The notes below the pieces were generated by a model. The model searched no databases. It saw nothing but the letters and a program-made list of their open reading frames with translations, and was not told where the DNA came from. Shown piece after piece: positions 1 through 6,646 of a DNA stretch of 34,275 bases. The DNA lies in IMG/VR virus record IMGVR_UViG_3300025759_000329, positions 1 through 34,275 of that record; one strand, written 5' to 3'. This DNA is from a virus. Positions within the stretch are counted from its first letter, which is position 1; each line of letters opens with the position of its first letter. A program made the translations under genes and the position numbers.

Positions 1-145
1 GCACTATTTCACCAGCTTTAGGTAGCGATGTAACGGGCTGCATAGCCGCTGCGGCGCCCTGACGCACCAAGTCAGGATCCGTGATGCGCTTTCCGTATTT
101 CCCAAAGATTGAATCTAGGAACATATCAAGTGTGCGATTTGCCAT
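1..145 (-). CDS. Partial hypothetical protein (N-terminal 48 residues)
   Basis: The gene is cut by the left edge, so only the first 48 codons are present. It starts MANRTLDMFLDSIFGKYGKR. The ATG overlaps the stop of the upstream gene by one base (TAATG), which points to translational coupling. I do not recognise the family. The visible part is soluble and helical-looking, with no signal peptide. It ends a run of small genes downstream of the terminase, so it could be a minor virion protein, but that is inference. Confidence 0.7.
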   Translation of the reverse strand, partial: MANRTLDMFLDSIFGKYGKRITDPDLVRQGAAAAMQPVTSLPKAGEIV

Positions 146-576
146 TACTTCAACAACCCTCTATCGAACGCGTCATCTTCACGACGCACGGGTGCCTCGC
201 GTAAATAATCAACCAAACCCTGTATCATTCCAAAGCGCTGGGGGCGTGGCTGCATAATCGCGCCCAAAACCCCTAGTGCGGCAGCTCCCATGCCGTCCTT
301 ACTGTAAGCGTCTAGGATTTTCTCGTTAAAGTAATCGACACCAGCCTCTGGTGTCTGCTCATAAAGATTTCCAAACCCGACACCCGCACGCGGGCCAAAG
401 GTTTCCATCCGATCCACCATGTAAGTGTACTTGTTTTCCGACGCGCCTAATAACGCCTCAACAGCGCGCTGCATTGTTGCGTCAGAATACTTATATCGCT
501 CCGCACCGCTTTCATCGACTGCGTAGGCGCGCTCAAAATCGCCCGTCATATCGGCGTATTTTTGTCTAAAATCCAT
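145..576 (-). CDS. Hypothetical protein, 143 aa
   Basis: This is a complete ORF starting MDFRQKYADMTGDFERAYAV, with stop/start coupling at both ends. The first half is charged and probably helical. A small Gly/Ala-rich hydrophobic patch (GMGAAALGVLGAI, around residues 95-107) might touch a membrane or pack inside a virion protein. There are no recognised catalytic motifs. It lies downstream of the terminase and tiny basic genes, which in this transcription order may lead into further virion genes outside the window. Function unknown. Confidence 0.75.
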   Translation of the reverse strand: MDFRQKYADMTGDFERAYAVDESGAERYKYSDATMQRAVEALLGASENKYTYMVDRMETFGPRAGVGFGNLYEQTPEAGVDYFNEKILDAYSKDGMGAAALGVLGAIMQPRPQRFGMIQGLVDYLREAPVRREDDAFDRGLLK

Positions 577-852
577 TTAACAATTCCACGCCTTACGCGA
601 CCAGTAGTTGGCGCTTAATTTACTCGATTTACCCTTAATGCCACCAGAGCGCGCACAATACGACCTTTTGCGACCCGGCTGGTCTTTCTTGATGCTCATA
701 TTGGGATCGCCAAAGTTAATCTTTTTAACCTGGTCACCCTCAACTGCCAGCACCTCGAACTTCTTAGGGCCACCACGGCGCGGCTTGTTTATCGCCGTAA
801 AACCGTGGCGCTTCTTGGCTGCTGCAATCTTCTCTGCGCGTGTGCGTGCCAT
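577..852 (-). CDS. Small basic protein with DUF6321-like C-terminus, 91 aa
   Basis: This is a very basic protein starting MARTRAEKIAAAKKRHGF. Its C-terminal half has the pattern FGDPNMSIKK-x(n)-RKRSYCARSGG-x(n)-NYWSRKAW. It resembles the small phage domain I know as DUF6321 (GDPN...R..F.AR...YWSCK.W). That assignment is from memory. Two cysteines remain (YCAR and the C-terminal WNC). The role is unknown; nucleic-acid or capsid-interior binding would fit the charge but is inference. The start overlaps the stop of the 41-aa gene upstream by one base. Confidence 0.75.
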   Translation of the reverse strand: MARTRAEKIAAAKKRHGFTAINKPRRGGPKKFEVLAVEGDQVKKINFGDPNMSIKKDQPGRKRSYCARSGGIKGKSSKLSANYWSRKAWNC

Positions 853-977
853 TATTTTTTCTTCTTTTTAGCTTTAGCCTTTTTAACAGCTTTTAAATCG
901 GCGCCCGTAATTTTCTTACGATCACCCGCCATCGCGGCTAACTTCTTTTGCTTTGGGCTGTACTTAGAATATGGCAT
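852..977 (-). CDS. Tiny lysine-rich protein, 41 aa
   Basis: This is a short ORF starting MPYSKYSPKQKKLAAMAGDR and ending in a nearly pure Lys/Ala tail of about 12 residues. It sits exactly between the stop of the 63-aa gene (TAAATG) and the start of the 91-aa gene (TAATG), so it fills what would otherwise be a gap. Comparable lysine-tailed mini-proteins are frequent next to terminase genes in marine phages. A DNA-condensing or RNA-binding role is possible but unproven. Confidence 0.65.
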   Translation of the reverse strand: MPYSKYSPKQKKLAAMAGDRKKITGADLKAVKKAKAKKKKK

Positions 978-1169
978 TTACGACTTCACCTGCTTTTCCC
1001 ATTCGTGGCACCTAACCTGGGCAATCGTGTAAGTTGGATACCGCACCTGCAAAGAAATTACGCCGTTCTGCATAAAATCCGCTATGCACTTGTCCTCAGT
1101 GTCAAACGCAGGCCCGCCGACTGCAAAGCAACCGTTCTGCGCACACAAAAGAACAAACGCGGTAAACAT
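978..1169 (-). CDS. Small cysteine-containing, possibly exported protein, 63 aa
   Basis: The ORF starts MFTAFVLLCAQNGCFAVGGP. A GTG one codon upstream (1172) is an alternative start. The first ~18 residues are hydrophobic and could be a short signal peptide or membrane anchor. The body has regularly placed cysteines (NGCFAV, DKCIAD, VRCHEW) and the segment YPTYTIAQVRCHEWEKQ. This suggests a small periplasmic, disulphide-stabilised protein. No enzymatic motif is seen. Function unknown. Confidence 0.65.
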   Translation of the reverse strand: MFTAFVLLCAQNGCFAVGGPAFDTEDKCIADFMQNGVISLQVRYPTYTIAQVRCHEWEKQVKS

Positions 1170-1173
1170 CACA

Positions 1174-1341
1174 TCACTTCTTGCCTTTCATTTTCTTCTT
1201 CGCTGTTTTCTTCGCCTCTTTGAATGCTTTGGCTGTTGGCGCCCCTTTGCTTCCGGGGGAACGCATTTTCTCGCCACTGCCTTTTTTAATCCGTTCACGT
1301 TTCGCGTGGATATTGGCATACAAACCAGGTTTCTTAGCCAT
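1174..1341 (-). CDS. Small basic conserved phage protein, 55 aa
   Basis: I place the start at MAKKPGLYANIHAKRERIKK because its ATG overlaps the upstream 43-aa gene's stop (TAATG). An in-frame ATG eight codons earlier (1365) would extend it into that gene. The protein is strongly basic, with the pattern GSGEKMRSPGSKGAPTAKAF and a Lys-rich tail. Proteins of this 'PGLYANI.AK..RI..GS.EKMR..GSKGAPTA' type recur in phages of many hosts, but their role is not known to me. Confidence 0.7.
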   Translation of the reverse strand: MAKKPGLYANIHAKRERIKKGSGEKMRSPGSKGAPTAKAFKEAKKTAKKKMKGKK

Positions 1342-1472
1342 TACTTCTTCGCTTTTGCCATACACTTGCCCTTACGAGCACACGCCATAGGCGTCGGACA
1401 ACCCGCGCAAGGCTTGAACTTAGGCGCAGCGCCCATTTTCTTCATTCCACCAGATTTTGACCCGTATGCCAT
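1341..1472 (-). CDS. Tiny four-cysteine basic protein, 43 aa
   Basis: A good ribosome-binding site (GGAGGTG) lies four bases before the ATG. The protein starts MAYGSKSGGMKKMGAAPKFK and continues with four cysteines spaced C-x2-C-x5-C-x5-C before a Lys/Ala tail. The spacing would suit a small metal-binding knuckle. The stop overlaps the next gene's ATG. It is the first gene after the terminase large subunit and is probably co-transcribed with it. Zinc binding is inferred. Confidence 0.65.
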   Translation of the reverse strand: MAYGSKSGGMKKMGAAPKFKPCAGCPTPMACARKGKCMAKAKK

Positions 1473-1506
1473 AAACACCTCCATTGGTTACCATATCCAT
1501 ACCACA

Positions 1507-2910
1507 TTACACGATACCGCGCAAATTCCGTTTCAACTCTCGACGCCAGCTCATCACCGCGCCAGACAACGCAGTCGTGGCCTCGCTTGCCATCGTCAAA
1601 CACAACGCATCCGCCAAGTCCGGGGATCCCAGGCCACGCTTGCGCATTTCATCCTTGCTTTCCGCTTTCATCTTGCCGGAGCTGGTAAAGCTATACTTAA
1701 TCGACGTAAGCTCCGCCATGAGCTGCTCGTTCTCCGGTAACTTACACGATCTATTCTCCAGCCAACCCTTTGTCTTAAACCACAGCTCAGTACGCAAATT
1801 CATGTAAGTTTCCTTCAAGCTAGGCGTTTCACTTACATTCACCCCGCGCACTGGCAAGCCCATCTCGTGCAGTCGGTCAACAACCCCAGCGCCAACACCA
1901 ATACTATCAACTAATATCTCGCGCGGCTGCGCACTTGGCGGTAAACCCTCGTATTCCGCCACAACGCGCCCCACAGTTTGCATCAAGTCCAACCCACGCC
2001 AGGCACGTATTTCAGTCACAATCGGGCCTTGCCGCTTACACAACGCAGTTTTATCCGTTCCAAACCGGGCCACGTCCAAACCCCAAACACTGGGGGTATC
2101 CTCGTGCACCTCTAAATCTCGATGTACCGCCGATTCCACCAAATGATACGGAATAATCGTGTCGTCGTCAGACAACGGGAATTCGCCTAAAACGCGGATC
2201 CGGAACGCGTTGCTTTCCTCCCCGTAACGCTCCCGCATTTCCTGCACAAATTCATCACTCACCAACGGACTGTCAACGCAACTCCAGCGCTGCGTCCACC
2301 AGCTATCCGCCATGCGCGTCTGACTTTCAAAAAATGTCCCACTAGACCGCGTGGGGTTGCTCAAAAGGATCGTCGTGGCGTTATGCCCGGACATAGACCC
2401 AGCCGCCGCCTCAAACACTTTCTCAGGCACACCTGAGGCTTCGTCCACCACCAGAAGCACATTGTCACTATGTACACCAGCCAGCGCCTCTGGAGTTTCT
2501 GCGCGGCTTGTCCTAGCCGAAATAAACGCCTCACTAGGCGCCGCAGTCAGCTCAACCCTGTCCGACTTGACCGTCAACATCTCCTGCAACTGGGGCGGCA
2601 ACTCACTAATCCACCGCTTCAACTCCGCAAACAACGCGTCAAACAACTGACCACTGGTGGGCGCCGTAACAACAACCTTATTGGGAAACCTCAACAGCAA
2701 ATACCACAGCATCGCCCAAGACGCGCTTGTAGACTTACCCGTGCCGTGACCAGAGCGAATTGAGATTTTACGCTCGTTCTGCGCGATTGCATTCAAAAAA
2801 TCCTTCTGGTAAGGTAAAGGCTTTGCGCCCAGCACCTCCTCAACAAAACGCACCGGGTCATCCCAATATTCAACCACAAAATCGTCAAAAGGATTGGATC
2901 CGTCACTCAT
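1507..2910 (-). CDS. terL: Terminase large subunit (packaging ATPase/nuclease), 467 aa
   Basis: This is the motor that translocates and cuts concatemeric DNA into proheads. The start is MSDGSNPFDDFVVEYWDDP, which has GGAG seven bases upstream and overlaps the terS stop by eight bases; a longer reading to 2994 adds an unlikely leader. The ATPase domain has Walker A SGHGTGKS (53-60) and Walker B VLLVVDE (151-157). The RNase-H-like nuclease has GLDVARFGTDK (D279), ILVDSIGVG (D335) and DLADALCLT (D431/D434). Length and motif order are normal for an intact TerL. Confidence 0.97.
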   Translation of the reverse strand: MSDGSNPFDDFVVEYWDDPVRFVEEVLGAKPLPYQKDFLNAIAQNERKISIRSGHGTGKSTSASWAMLWYLLLRFPNKVVVTAPTSGQLFDALFAELKRWISELPPQLQEMLTVKSDRVELTAAPSEAFISARTSRAETPEALAGVHSDNVLLVVDEASGVPEKVFEAAAGSMSGHNATTILLSNPTRSSGTFFESQTRMADSWWTQRWSCVDSPLVSDEFVQEMRERYGEESNAFRIRVLGEFPLSDDDTIIPYHLVESAVHRDLEVHEDTPSVWGLDVARFGTDKTALCKRQGPIVTEIRAWRGLDLMQTVGRVVAEYEGLPPSAQPREILVDSIGVGAGVVDRLHEMGLPVRGVNVSETPSLKETYMNLRTELWFKTKGWLENRSCKLPENEQLMAELTSIKYSFTSSGKMKAESKDEMRKRGLGSPDLADALCLTMASEATTALSGAVMSWRRELKRNLRGIV

Positions 2911-3508
2911 CCACAATCTCCGCGTCCGGTATATCGTCAAGGTTCTGACGATCACGGTTAAACTTACGCAACGCATCCAGGTGCATATCGCCAATATTAA
3001 GCGTTATATTGTTTTGCGGGCGTGTACCATATTTTGCCTGGTTTAACGCGCCAGCCATAAACTTGCGGTAATTCACCTTCTCACGCGTGGCTGAGATTTC
3101 GTTACTTGTGCTATCGCCAGTGAGAGTATCCACCATCGTTAGCCCTTCCTCAACAAGAGCGTCTGCCGCCTCAACGCGGGCTTCCTGAAGTATTTTCCGG
3201 TACTCATCATTGGCGTTCAGAGCGCGGCTCAAATATGACCGGGAACAGCCATAATCCCGCGCAAGCTGCGCCACAGTTATGCCAGAGGCGATCTGATCGT
3301 ATAACCAATCAGCGCCGCCCTGACGCTCAACGTCACTAAGGATCCGCTTTCGTAATGCCTTGCCTGCCACTGGTGTCTCCCAATTTTTCAAAATTTTACG
3401 CGCAGGAGCGGTTTTTGGCAATAGGGGTGCAGGGGGGGTGCGGGTGTGTGTGTTTTGTTGCACCAGAACCCGCCCCTCGATCTGCGCGCCGGGGGGGGTG
3501 TTATGCAT
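2903..3508 (-). CDS. terS: Terminase small subunit, up to 201 aa
   Basis: This is the DNA-recognition partner of TerL, immediately upstream and overlapping it. The central helix-turn-helix (GITVAQLARDYGCSRSYLSR, about residues 77-96) fits TerS DNA-binding domains, and the helical part after it suits oligomerisation. The start is uncertain. The ATG at 3508 has no Shine-Dalgarno and is followed within a few codons by a run of eight Cs. A GTG at 3463 has GAGGGG upstream. The first ~45 residues are Pro/Thr-rich and look unlike a folded domain, which supports the shorter form. Confidence 0.88.
   Translation of the reverse strand: MHNTPPGAQIEGRVLVQQNTHTRTPPAPLLPKTAPARKILKNWETPVAGKALRKRILSDVERQGGADWLYDQIASGITVAQLARDYGCSRSYLSRALNANDEYRKILQEARVEAADALVEEGLTMVDTLTGDSTSNEISATREKVNYRKFMAGALNQAKYGTRPQNNITLNIGDMHLDALRKFNRDRQNLDDIPDAEIVDE
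3424..3444 (+). other. G-run cluster with quadruplex potential inside 5' part of terS
   Basis: The plus strand has GGGG, a seven-G run and GGG separated by 3-4 bases. This satisfies a four-tract G3+ N1-7 pattern because the seven-G run can supply two tracts. A further eight-G run lies at 3491-3498. Both fall in the poorly supported N-terminal extension of terS. Actual quadruplex formation is not shown. Confidence 0.35.
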
Positions 3509-3712
3509 AGTCGTATAATGGGAATTATGTTAAATTATTGGTCAATCGTAATGATATCAATGACTTACAGAGGATATGTATTAAGTATAACTTATGCAAT
3601 ACACGCAAACCACAATATGTTGTGTCCTGAACGCTTGTTCAATTAACGATTTTGCAGTATTCGCGCGCGCGTGCAGGCGAGACTGCGTGTATGTGTAAAC
3701 GAGGTTTTAACC
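3509..3712 (-). promoter_or_regulatory. AT-rich intergenic region upstream of terS with several dyads
   Basis: No convincing gene is seen in these 204 bases. The region contains the inverted repeat TGTATT/AATACA (3577-3603) enclosing TAAGT-ATA-ACTTA, a second dyad CACAA-TATG-TTGTG (3611-3624), a CG alternation at 3662-3671, and a hairpin GAGGTT-TT-AACCTC at 3701-3714 on the stop codon of the upstream gene. On the minus strand TTGATA and, 17 bases on, TAATTT form a weak sigma70-like pair. It probably separates early from packaging transcription and could hold the packaging recognition site. Confidence 0.45.
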
Positions 3713-3901
3713 TCAGTGCATTGTCTCAATATCACCGTTACCTTCAGCGACTAACGCCAGCACCACCACTATCGCAGCCATGACTTCTTCAGGTGTAGCG
3801 CCATCCTCGACCCGCTCATCCATGTAGTCAAACAGCATGTCTACTTCGTTTGTTACTTTGTCTGCATCTTCGCTCATACTAACCCGAACCAGTGTATCCA
3901 T
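3713..3901 (-). CDS. Small acidic protein, 62 aa
   Basis: The start MDTLVRVSMSEDADK is chosen because GAGGAG lies seven bases upstream. The protein is strongly acidic, with a helical-looking hydrophobic segment (EEVMAAIVVVLALVAEG, about residues 38-54) that is amphipathic rather than clearly transmembrane. It is the last gene of the early block, separated from the next upstream gene by the structured 143-base spacer. Small acidic early phage proteins often act as inhibitors or mimics, but nothing here proves that. Confidence 0.65.
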   Translation of the reverse strand: MDTLVRVSMSEDADKVTNEVDMLFDYMDERVEDGATPEEVMAAIVVVLALVAEGNGDIETMH

Positions 3902-3928
3902 TGCTGTGCTCCTCAGTGTTACACTTCA

Positions 3929-4009
3929 TCGTACCACTGATACGACAAGAGGCCCAGTGTTTAACTGAGCCTCTTGGAGCGGCACGCCAGGGAGGAACGC
4001 GAACCGCTC
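3929..4009 (-). other. Three abutting stem-loops in intergenic spacer (candidate structured RNA)
   Basis: Three inverted repeats follow one another without linkers: TCGTA/TACGA (3929-3945), a 13-bp stem CAAGAGGCCCAGT / ACTGAGCCTCTTG with a 5-base loop and one G-U wobble (3946-3976), and GAGCGG/CCGCTC (3977-4009). No T-run follows on either strand, so this is not a normal intrinsic terminator. The third loop carries GGGAGGAACGCG, repeated almost exactly at 4019-4030 (GGGAGGAACACG). In the transcribed minus-strand RNA these read as anti-Shine-Dalgarno-like UUCCUCCC. Confidence 0.5.
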
Positions 4010-4044
4010 TAGCGCATTGGGAGGAACACGCTAACATATATTTA

Positions 4045-4536
4045 TCACTTTGTTTCGTCATCGCCAACCTCATGCAGTTCCGGAAGCAGCGTCACGTCGA
4101 ACACGTAGCTTTCTTTCGCGTTACCGTCTGCGCTTCCCATACGCGCCAGATACTCGTGCAAGTGCAGCTTACCCTCCCGCAATAACCGTTGCATCATCCA
4201 GAGGCCCGCATATCGCACCGTGCGATGCTCTGGATAGCGCACGTCGAACACAATCATTATCTCCGGGTACAACTTCGCGTACCGCCGCAAGTCTTTCCGA
4301 TTGATCGACACAGCGTTGCGCGGATCTATCCCCCAAAACTCCATCGACTTCCGCCACGGCGTTGTGATTGTCTTTAGATCGCACGGCCCCTGCATCACCA
4401 TGTCGTACGTGAATGGATCCCCGTCCTTGTCCGGGTTGCGCTTAATCTTCACCCGGTCAAACCTGCGATCCAGGAACACGCGCTCCAGCTCCTCGCCGTG
4501 CTTGCACCACCAAGCTTTATCTTGATTTGATACCAT
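4045..4536 (-). CDS. Hypothetical protein, possible PD-(D/E)XK-like fold, 163 aa
   Basis: The ORF starts MVSNQDKAWWCKHGEELERV. A possible nuclease-like core is E(16) in EELERVF, YDMVMQG, then CDLKTI (a D-x-K pair), followed by an alternating strand/helix region ending in EIMIVFDVRYPEH. That order resembles compact PD-(D/E)XK proteins, but the key residues are inferred and no family is recognised with confidence. It overlaps the upstream 74-aa gene by 20 bases and belongs to the early operon. Confidence 0.75.
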   Translation of the reverse strand: MVSNQDKAWWCKHGEELERVFLDRRFDRVKIKRNPDKDGDPFTYDMVMQGPCDLKTITTPWRKSMEFWGIDPRNAVSINRKDLRRYAKLYPEIMIVFDVRYPEHRTVRYAGLWMMQRLLREGKLHLHEYLARMGSADGNAKESYVFDVTLLPELHEVGDDETK

Positions 4537-4741
4537 CGCGTTTCTCCAGCTCGTACTTCCTCGCCAGTATTAGCCTTGTCTCATTCTCTGTCCATCGCGG
4601 CGCAACTCGATCTGCAAATTCACCGTTAGGCAACCCCAACACTTTCCGCCGATTTGCGAACCCGTACAACTCGTCAAGAGATGATACAGTTGCCAGTTTT
4701 CTCTCTAACTTCACCAACTGGTCATTCCCGTCTTTGGACAT
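4517..4741 (-). CDS. Small hypothetical protein, 74 aa
   Basis: The ORF starts MSKDGNDQLVKLERKLATVS and is charged, probably all-helical and soluble. The middle has GFANRRKVLGLPNGEF and the end WTENETRLILARKYELEKR, which could be a small DNA-binding helical protein, but this is a guess. Its only Shine-Dalgarno candidate (AGGGG, seven bases before the ATG) lies in one arm of a perfect 18-bp palindrome, so translation is likely controlled by RNA folding or by a protein bound there. Confidence 0.7.
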   Translation of the reverse strand: MSKDGNDQLVKLERKLATVSSLDELYGFANRRKVLGLPNGEFADRVAPRWTENETRLILARKYELEKRDGIKSR

Positions 4742-4745
4742 TAGG

Positions 4746-4763
4746 ACACCCCTATAGGGGTGT
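4746..4763 (-). promoter_or_regulatory. 18-bp perfect palindrome covering a ribosome-binding site
   Basis: ACACCCCTATAGGGGTGT is its own reverse complement and ends four bases before the ATG of the 74-aa gene. Further imperfect symmetry (AGG on one side, GTCCT on the other, offset by two bases) extends it to about 4743-4768. As RNA it would sequester the AGGGG Shine-Dalgarno; as DNA it is a good dimeric operator. Confidence 0.6.
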
Positions 4764-4800
4764 GTCCTGACTGTCCAAGATTGACCACCTTAAGACATAC

Positions 4801-4828
4801 CATGTCCAACTCATGTCCAACCATGTCC
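4801..4828 (-). repeat. GGACATG direct repeats (iteron-like)
   Basis: The heptamer CATGTCC (GGACATG on the minus strand) occurs at 4801, 4812 and 4822, spaced 11 and 10 bases, close to one helical turn. Related GGACA cores occur at 4773-4777 and 4763-4767 beside the palindrome. The last copy overlaps the stop of the primase-helicase gene. The arrangement resembles iterons or cooperative protein-binding sites next to a replication gene. Confidence 0.5.
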
Positions 4829-6591
4829 TAACTCCTCGCTAACTTATTGTTCTTAATGATAAACTTATAGTCATCAATGAGCTTCTTGATGTCCCGATCC
4901 GCCTGCCTTTGTGACCTACCTGTCTCTATCGCCACATTGGCTTTTAGGACACTCCTGGACACGTATTTTTCGCCTTCTGACGCCACCAATTTGTCGTATT
5001 CCTCCCAGATCACGTCCATTGAATCTCGCTCGTTTGCACTTGGCGGATCTGTCTCCTCCAGCACGATACTGGTTGTCTCCTGCATGTCATCCGTCAGTAG
5101 ATCGACGCTCACTTGCATGAACGCCATCTTCGCTGGCTCTGGCGCATCCTTCATTTTGGTGAATTCCACGGTTGTCATAAAGTCGCCCACCTTCTCGATC
5201 CTGAACTCACAATCCAGTGCACCCAGAAGCGCGGAGCTGCCTCGTGCGCGCTGCTTTTCTTGCAGGCCAGTGTGGTGCGCCATGAGCACAGTACACCCAA
5301 ACTCATCCTTCAGACCGTCGCACGCCGCAATATATAAATTCATGTCTTTGGTGCTGTTCTCATCCGCGCCCATAGCCCGCGCCAATGTGTCGATTACAAT
5401 AAGCCCCGGCTGCCCGTACTCTTCCACCATCCCGGCGATTGTCTTGTGCAGCTCGTCCACTTGCGCTTCGTCGCTAAACACCACCGCGCGGTTAGACTTG
5501 AAGAACGGCAGGTCATCCAGTGGCGTGTCGTGCACCTTACTCCACGCTCTACAGCGTCGCACGAAACCGTTATGCCCTTCCCCGGCTATGTAGAACACCG
5601 ACGCCTGCTTTACCTTGCGCCCGTGATAGTCTTTGCCTGACGCAATACTGAGCGCCATGTCAAGCATCACAAATGTTTTACCAGCCGCTGGCGCGCCAAA
5701 CCCTGCCGCAAGTGCGTGCTGCTCCAGGATTCCGTCAATGTGCCACTCCGGACGCTTTAGCTCCAGTGCGCCAATTTTACTGAACAGCTCTTTCTTTTGA
5801 CCGCCGCGCAGTATTTGCTTACGCACCTCCGCCAAACCCTTGGTAGCGTGCACGTCGTTCCAATCTAATCCCGGACGTGACGGCATGACGTACTGCAAGC
5901 CCGTTGCCTTGGCGGCTTCTATGCCTTTCTCGTCGTTGTCTGCGGCGATGATTAGCCTGACGTTTGGTCTAACTTCCTGAATTGCCGCGACTGCTTTCGG
6001 TAGGTTTCCTGCGTCTAACGCAAACACGACAGGCACTCCCATAGCCTCGCTAACGCTACACCCAGTAGCCCAACCCTCCGTCACGTAGCAAACACCATCC
6101 AGCGGGCCGTTTATGACGCTAAACGCGCCCTCCTTTTCCATGCCTGAGCTGAACCGTTTTTTACCGTCCGGCATGATCGTCTGCGTGCCGACGCTTTTGC
6201 CTTGCGCGTTGATAATGCGGATCACCAGCATGTCGTCGTTCAACATGGCGCCGTTTAACGCAACGCCCTTCCGTTCGTGGTATGCCTTTGGCGCCACGTC
6301 TGAGAACGGGTTGCTCAATGTCGCGCTCAGGTCAGGCCAATCGTTATTCTTTTGCCCTTTTACGGGCCACACGCAATCCTCCTCCAGGATCGTGCGTATG
6401 TCCTCAAAACTGCAACCCTGGTTGCAATTAAACTTAACCTCGTTATTAATATTGGATATATAAAATCTGTCTCTACCTGAGCACTGTGGGCAAGGGCCGT
6501 TGTAGTGGTCTTTGCCCGTTTTTTTGAGATTGTATCTTGTGATTATGCGCGGCGCGAACTCATCCCAATGCGCCTTTGGAAAATCGGTCAT
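4828..6591 (-). CDS. Primase-helicase (zinc finger, Toprim, RecA-like ATPase), 587 aa
   Basis: This is a replication protein that combines a primase-type front half with a RepA/DnaB-like ATPase. The start MTDFPKAHWDEF has GGGAG just upstream; an earlier ATG at 6609 is less likely. A zinc finger uses C34, C37, C56 and C60. The Toprim core has VTEGWATG (E172) and AADNDEKG (D218/D220). Walker A is GAPAAGKT (299-306) and Walker B GLIVIDTLARA (396-406), followed by MAHHTG and RGSSALLGA. The last ~60 residues look like a winged helix. No DNA polymerase accompanies it, so it probably recruits the host replisome. Confidence 0.92.
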   Translation of the reverse strand: MTDFPKAHWDEFAPRIITRYNLKKTGKDHYNGPCPQCSGRDRFYISNINNEVKFNCNQGCSFEDIRTILEEDCVWPVKGQKNNDWPDLSATLSNPFSDVAPKAYHERKGVALNGAMLNDDMLVIRIINAQGKSVGTQTIMPDGKKRFSSGMEKEGAFSVINGPLDGVCYVTEGWATGCSVSEAMGVPVVFALDAGNLPKAVAAIQEVRPNVRLIIAADNDEKGIEAAKATGLQYVMPSRPGLDWNDVHATKGLAEVRKQILRGGQKKELFSKIGALELKRPEWHIDGILEQHALAAGFGAPAAGKTFVMLDMALSIASGKDYHGRKVKQASVFYIAGEGHNGFVRRCRAWSKVHDTPLDDLPFFKSNRAVVFSDEAQVDELHKTIAGMVEEYGQPGLIVIDTLARAMGADENSTKDMNLYIAACDGLKDEFGCTVLMAHHTGLQEKQRARGSSALLGALDCEFRIEKVGDFMTTVEFTKMKDAPEPAKMAFMQVSVDLLTDDMQETTSIVLEETDPPSANERDSMDVIWEEYDKLVASEGEKYVSRSVLKANVAIETGRSQRQADRDIKKLIDDYKFIIKNNKLARS

Positions 6592-6646
6592 TGTTCTCCC
6601 TATCATCATATTTTAATGCGCCCCGGTTACCCAGGGCGCTCCCTCA

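Noticed and set aside
1084-1740. 218-codon plus-strand ORF
   Set aside because: It runs antisense through four well-packed mini-genes and the terL 3' end; no coding character.
3701-3714. Intrinsic terminator GAGGTT-TT-AACCTC
   Set aside because: The stem is short, the loop only two bases and there is no T-run after it on the minus strand; kept only as a dyad in the regulatory region.
3946-4009. Possible tRNA (GGTTCGCGTTCC looks like a T-loop on the minus strand)
   Set aside because: The five-base T-stem does not pair, and there is no acceptor stem or anticodon arm in the right spacing.
3879-4073. Minus-strand ORF of 64 codons spanning the hairpin-rich spacer
   Set aside because: It overlaps genes at both ends, has odd composition and is explained by the structured non-coding region; no ribosome-binding site supports it.
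4877-5593. 238-codon plus-strand ORF
   Set aside because: It is antisense to the primase-helicase Toprim/ATPase regions, has serine- and cysteine-rich shadow composition and no start signal.
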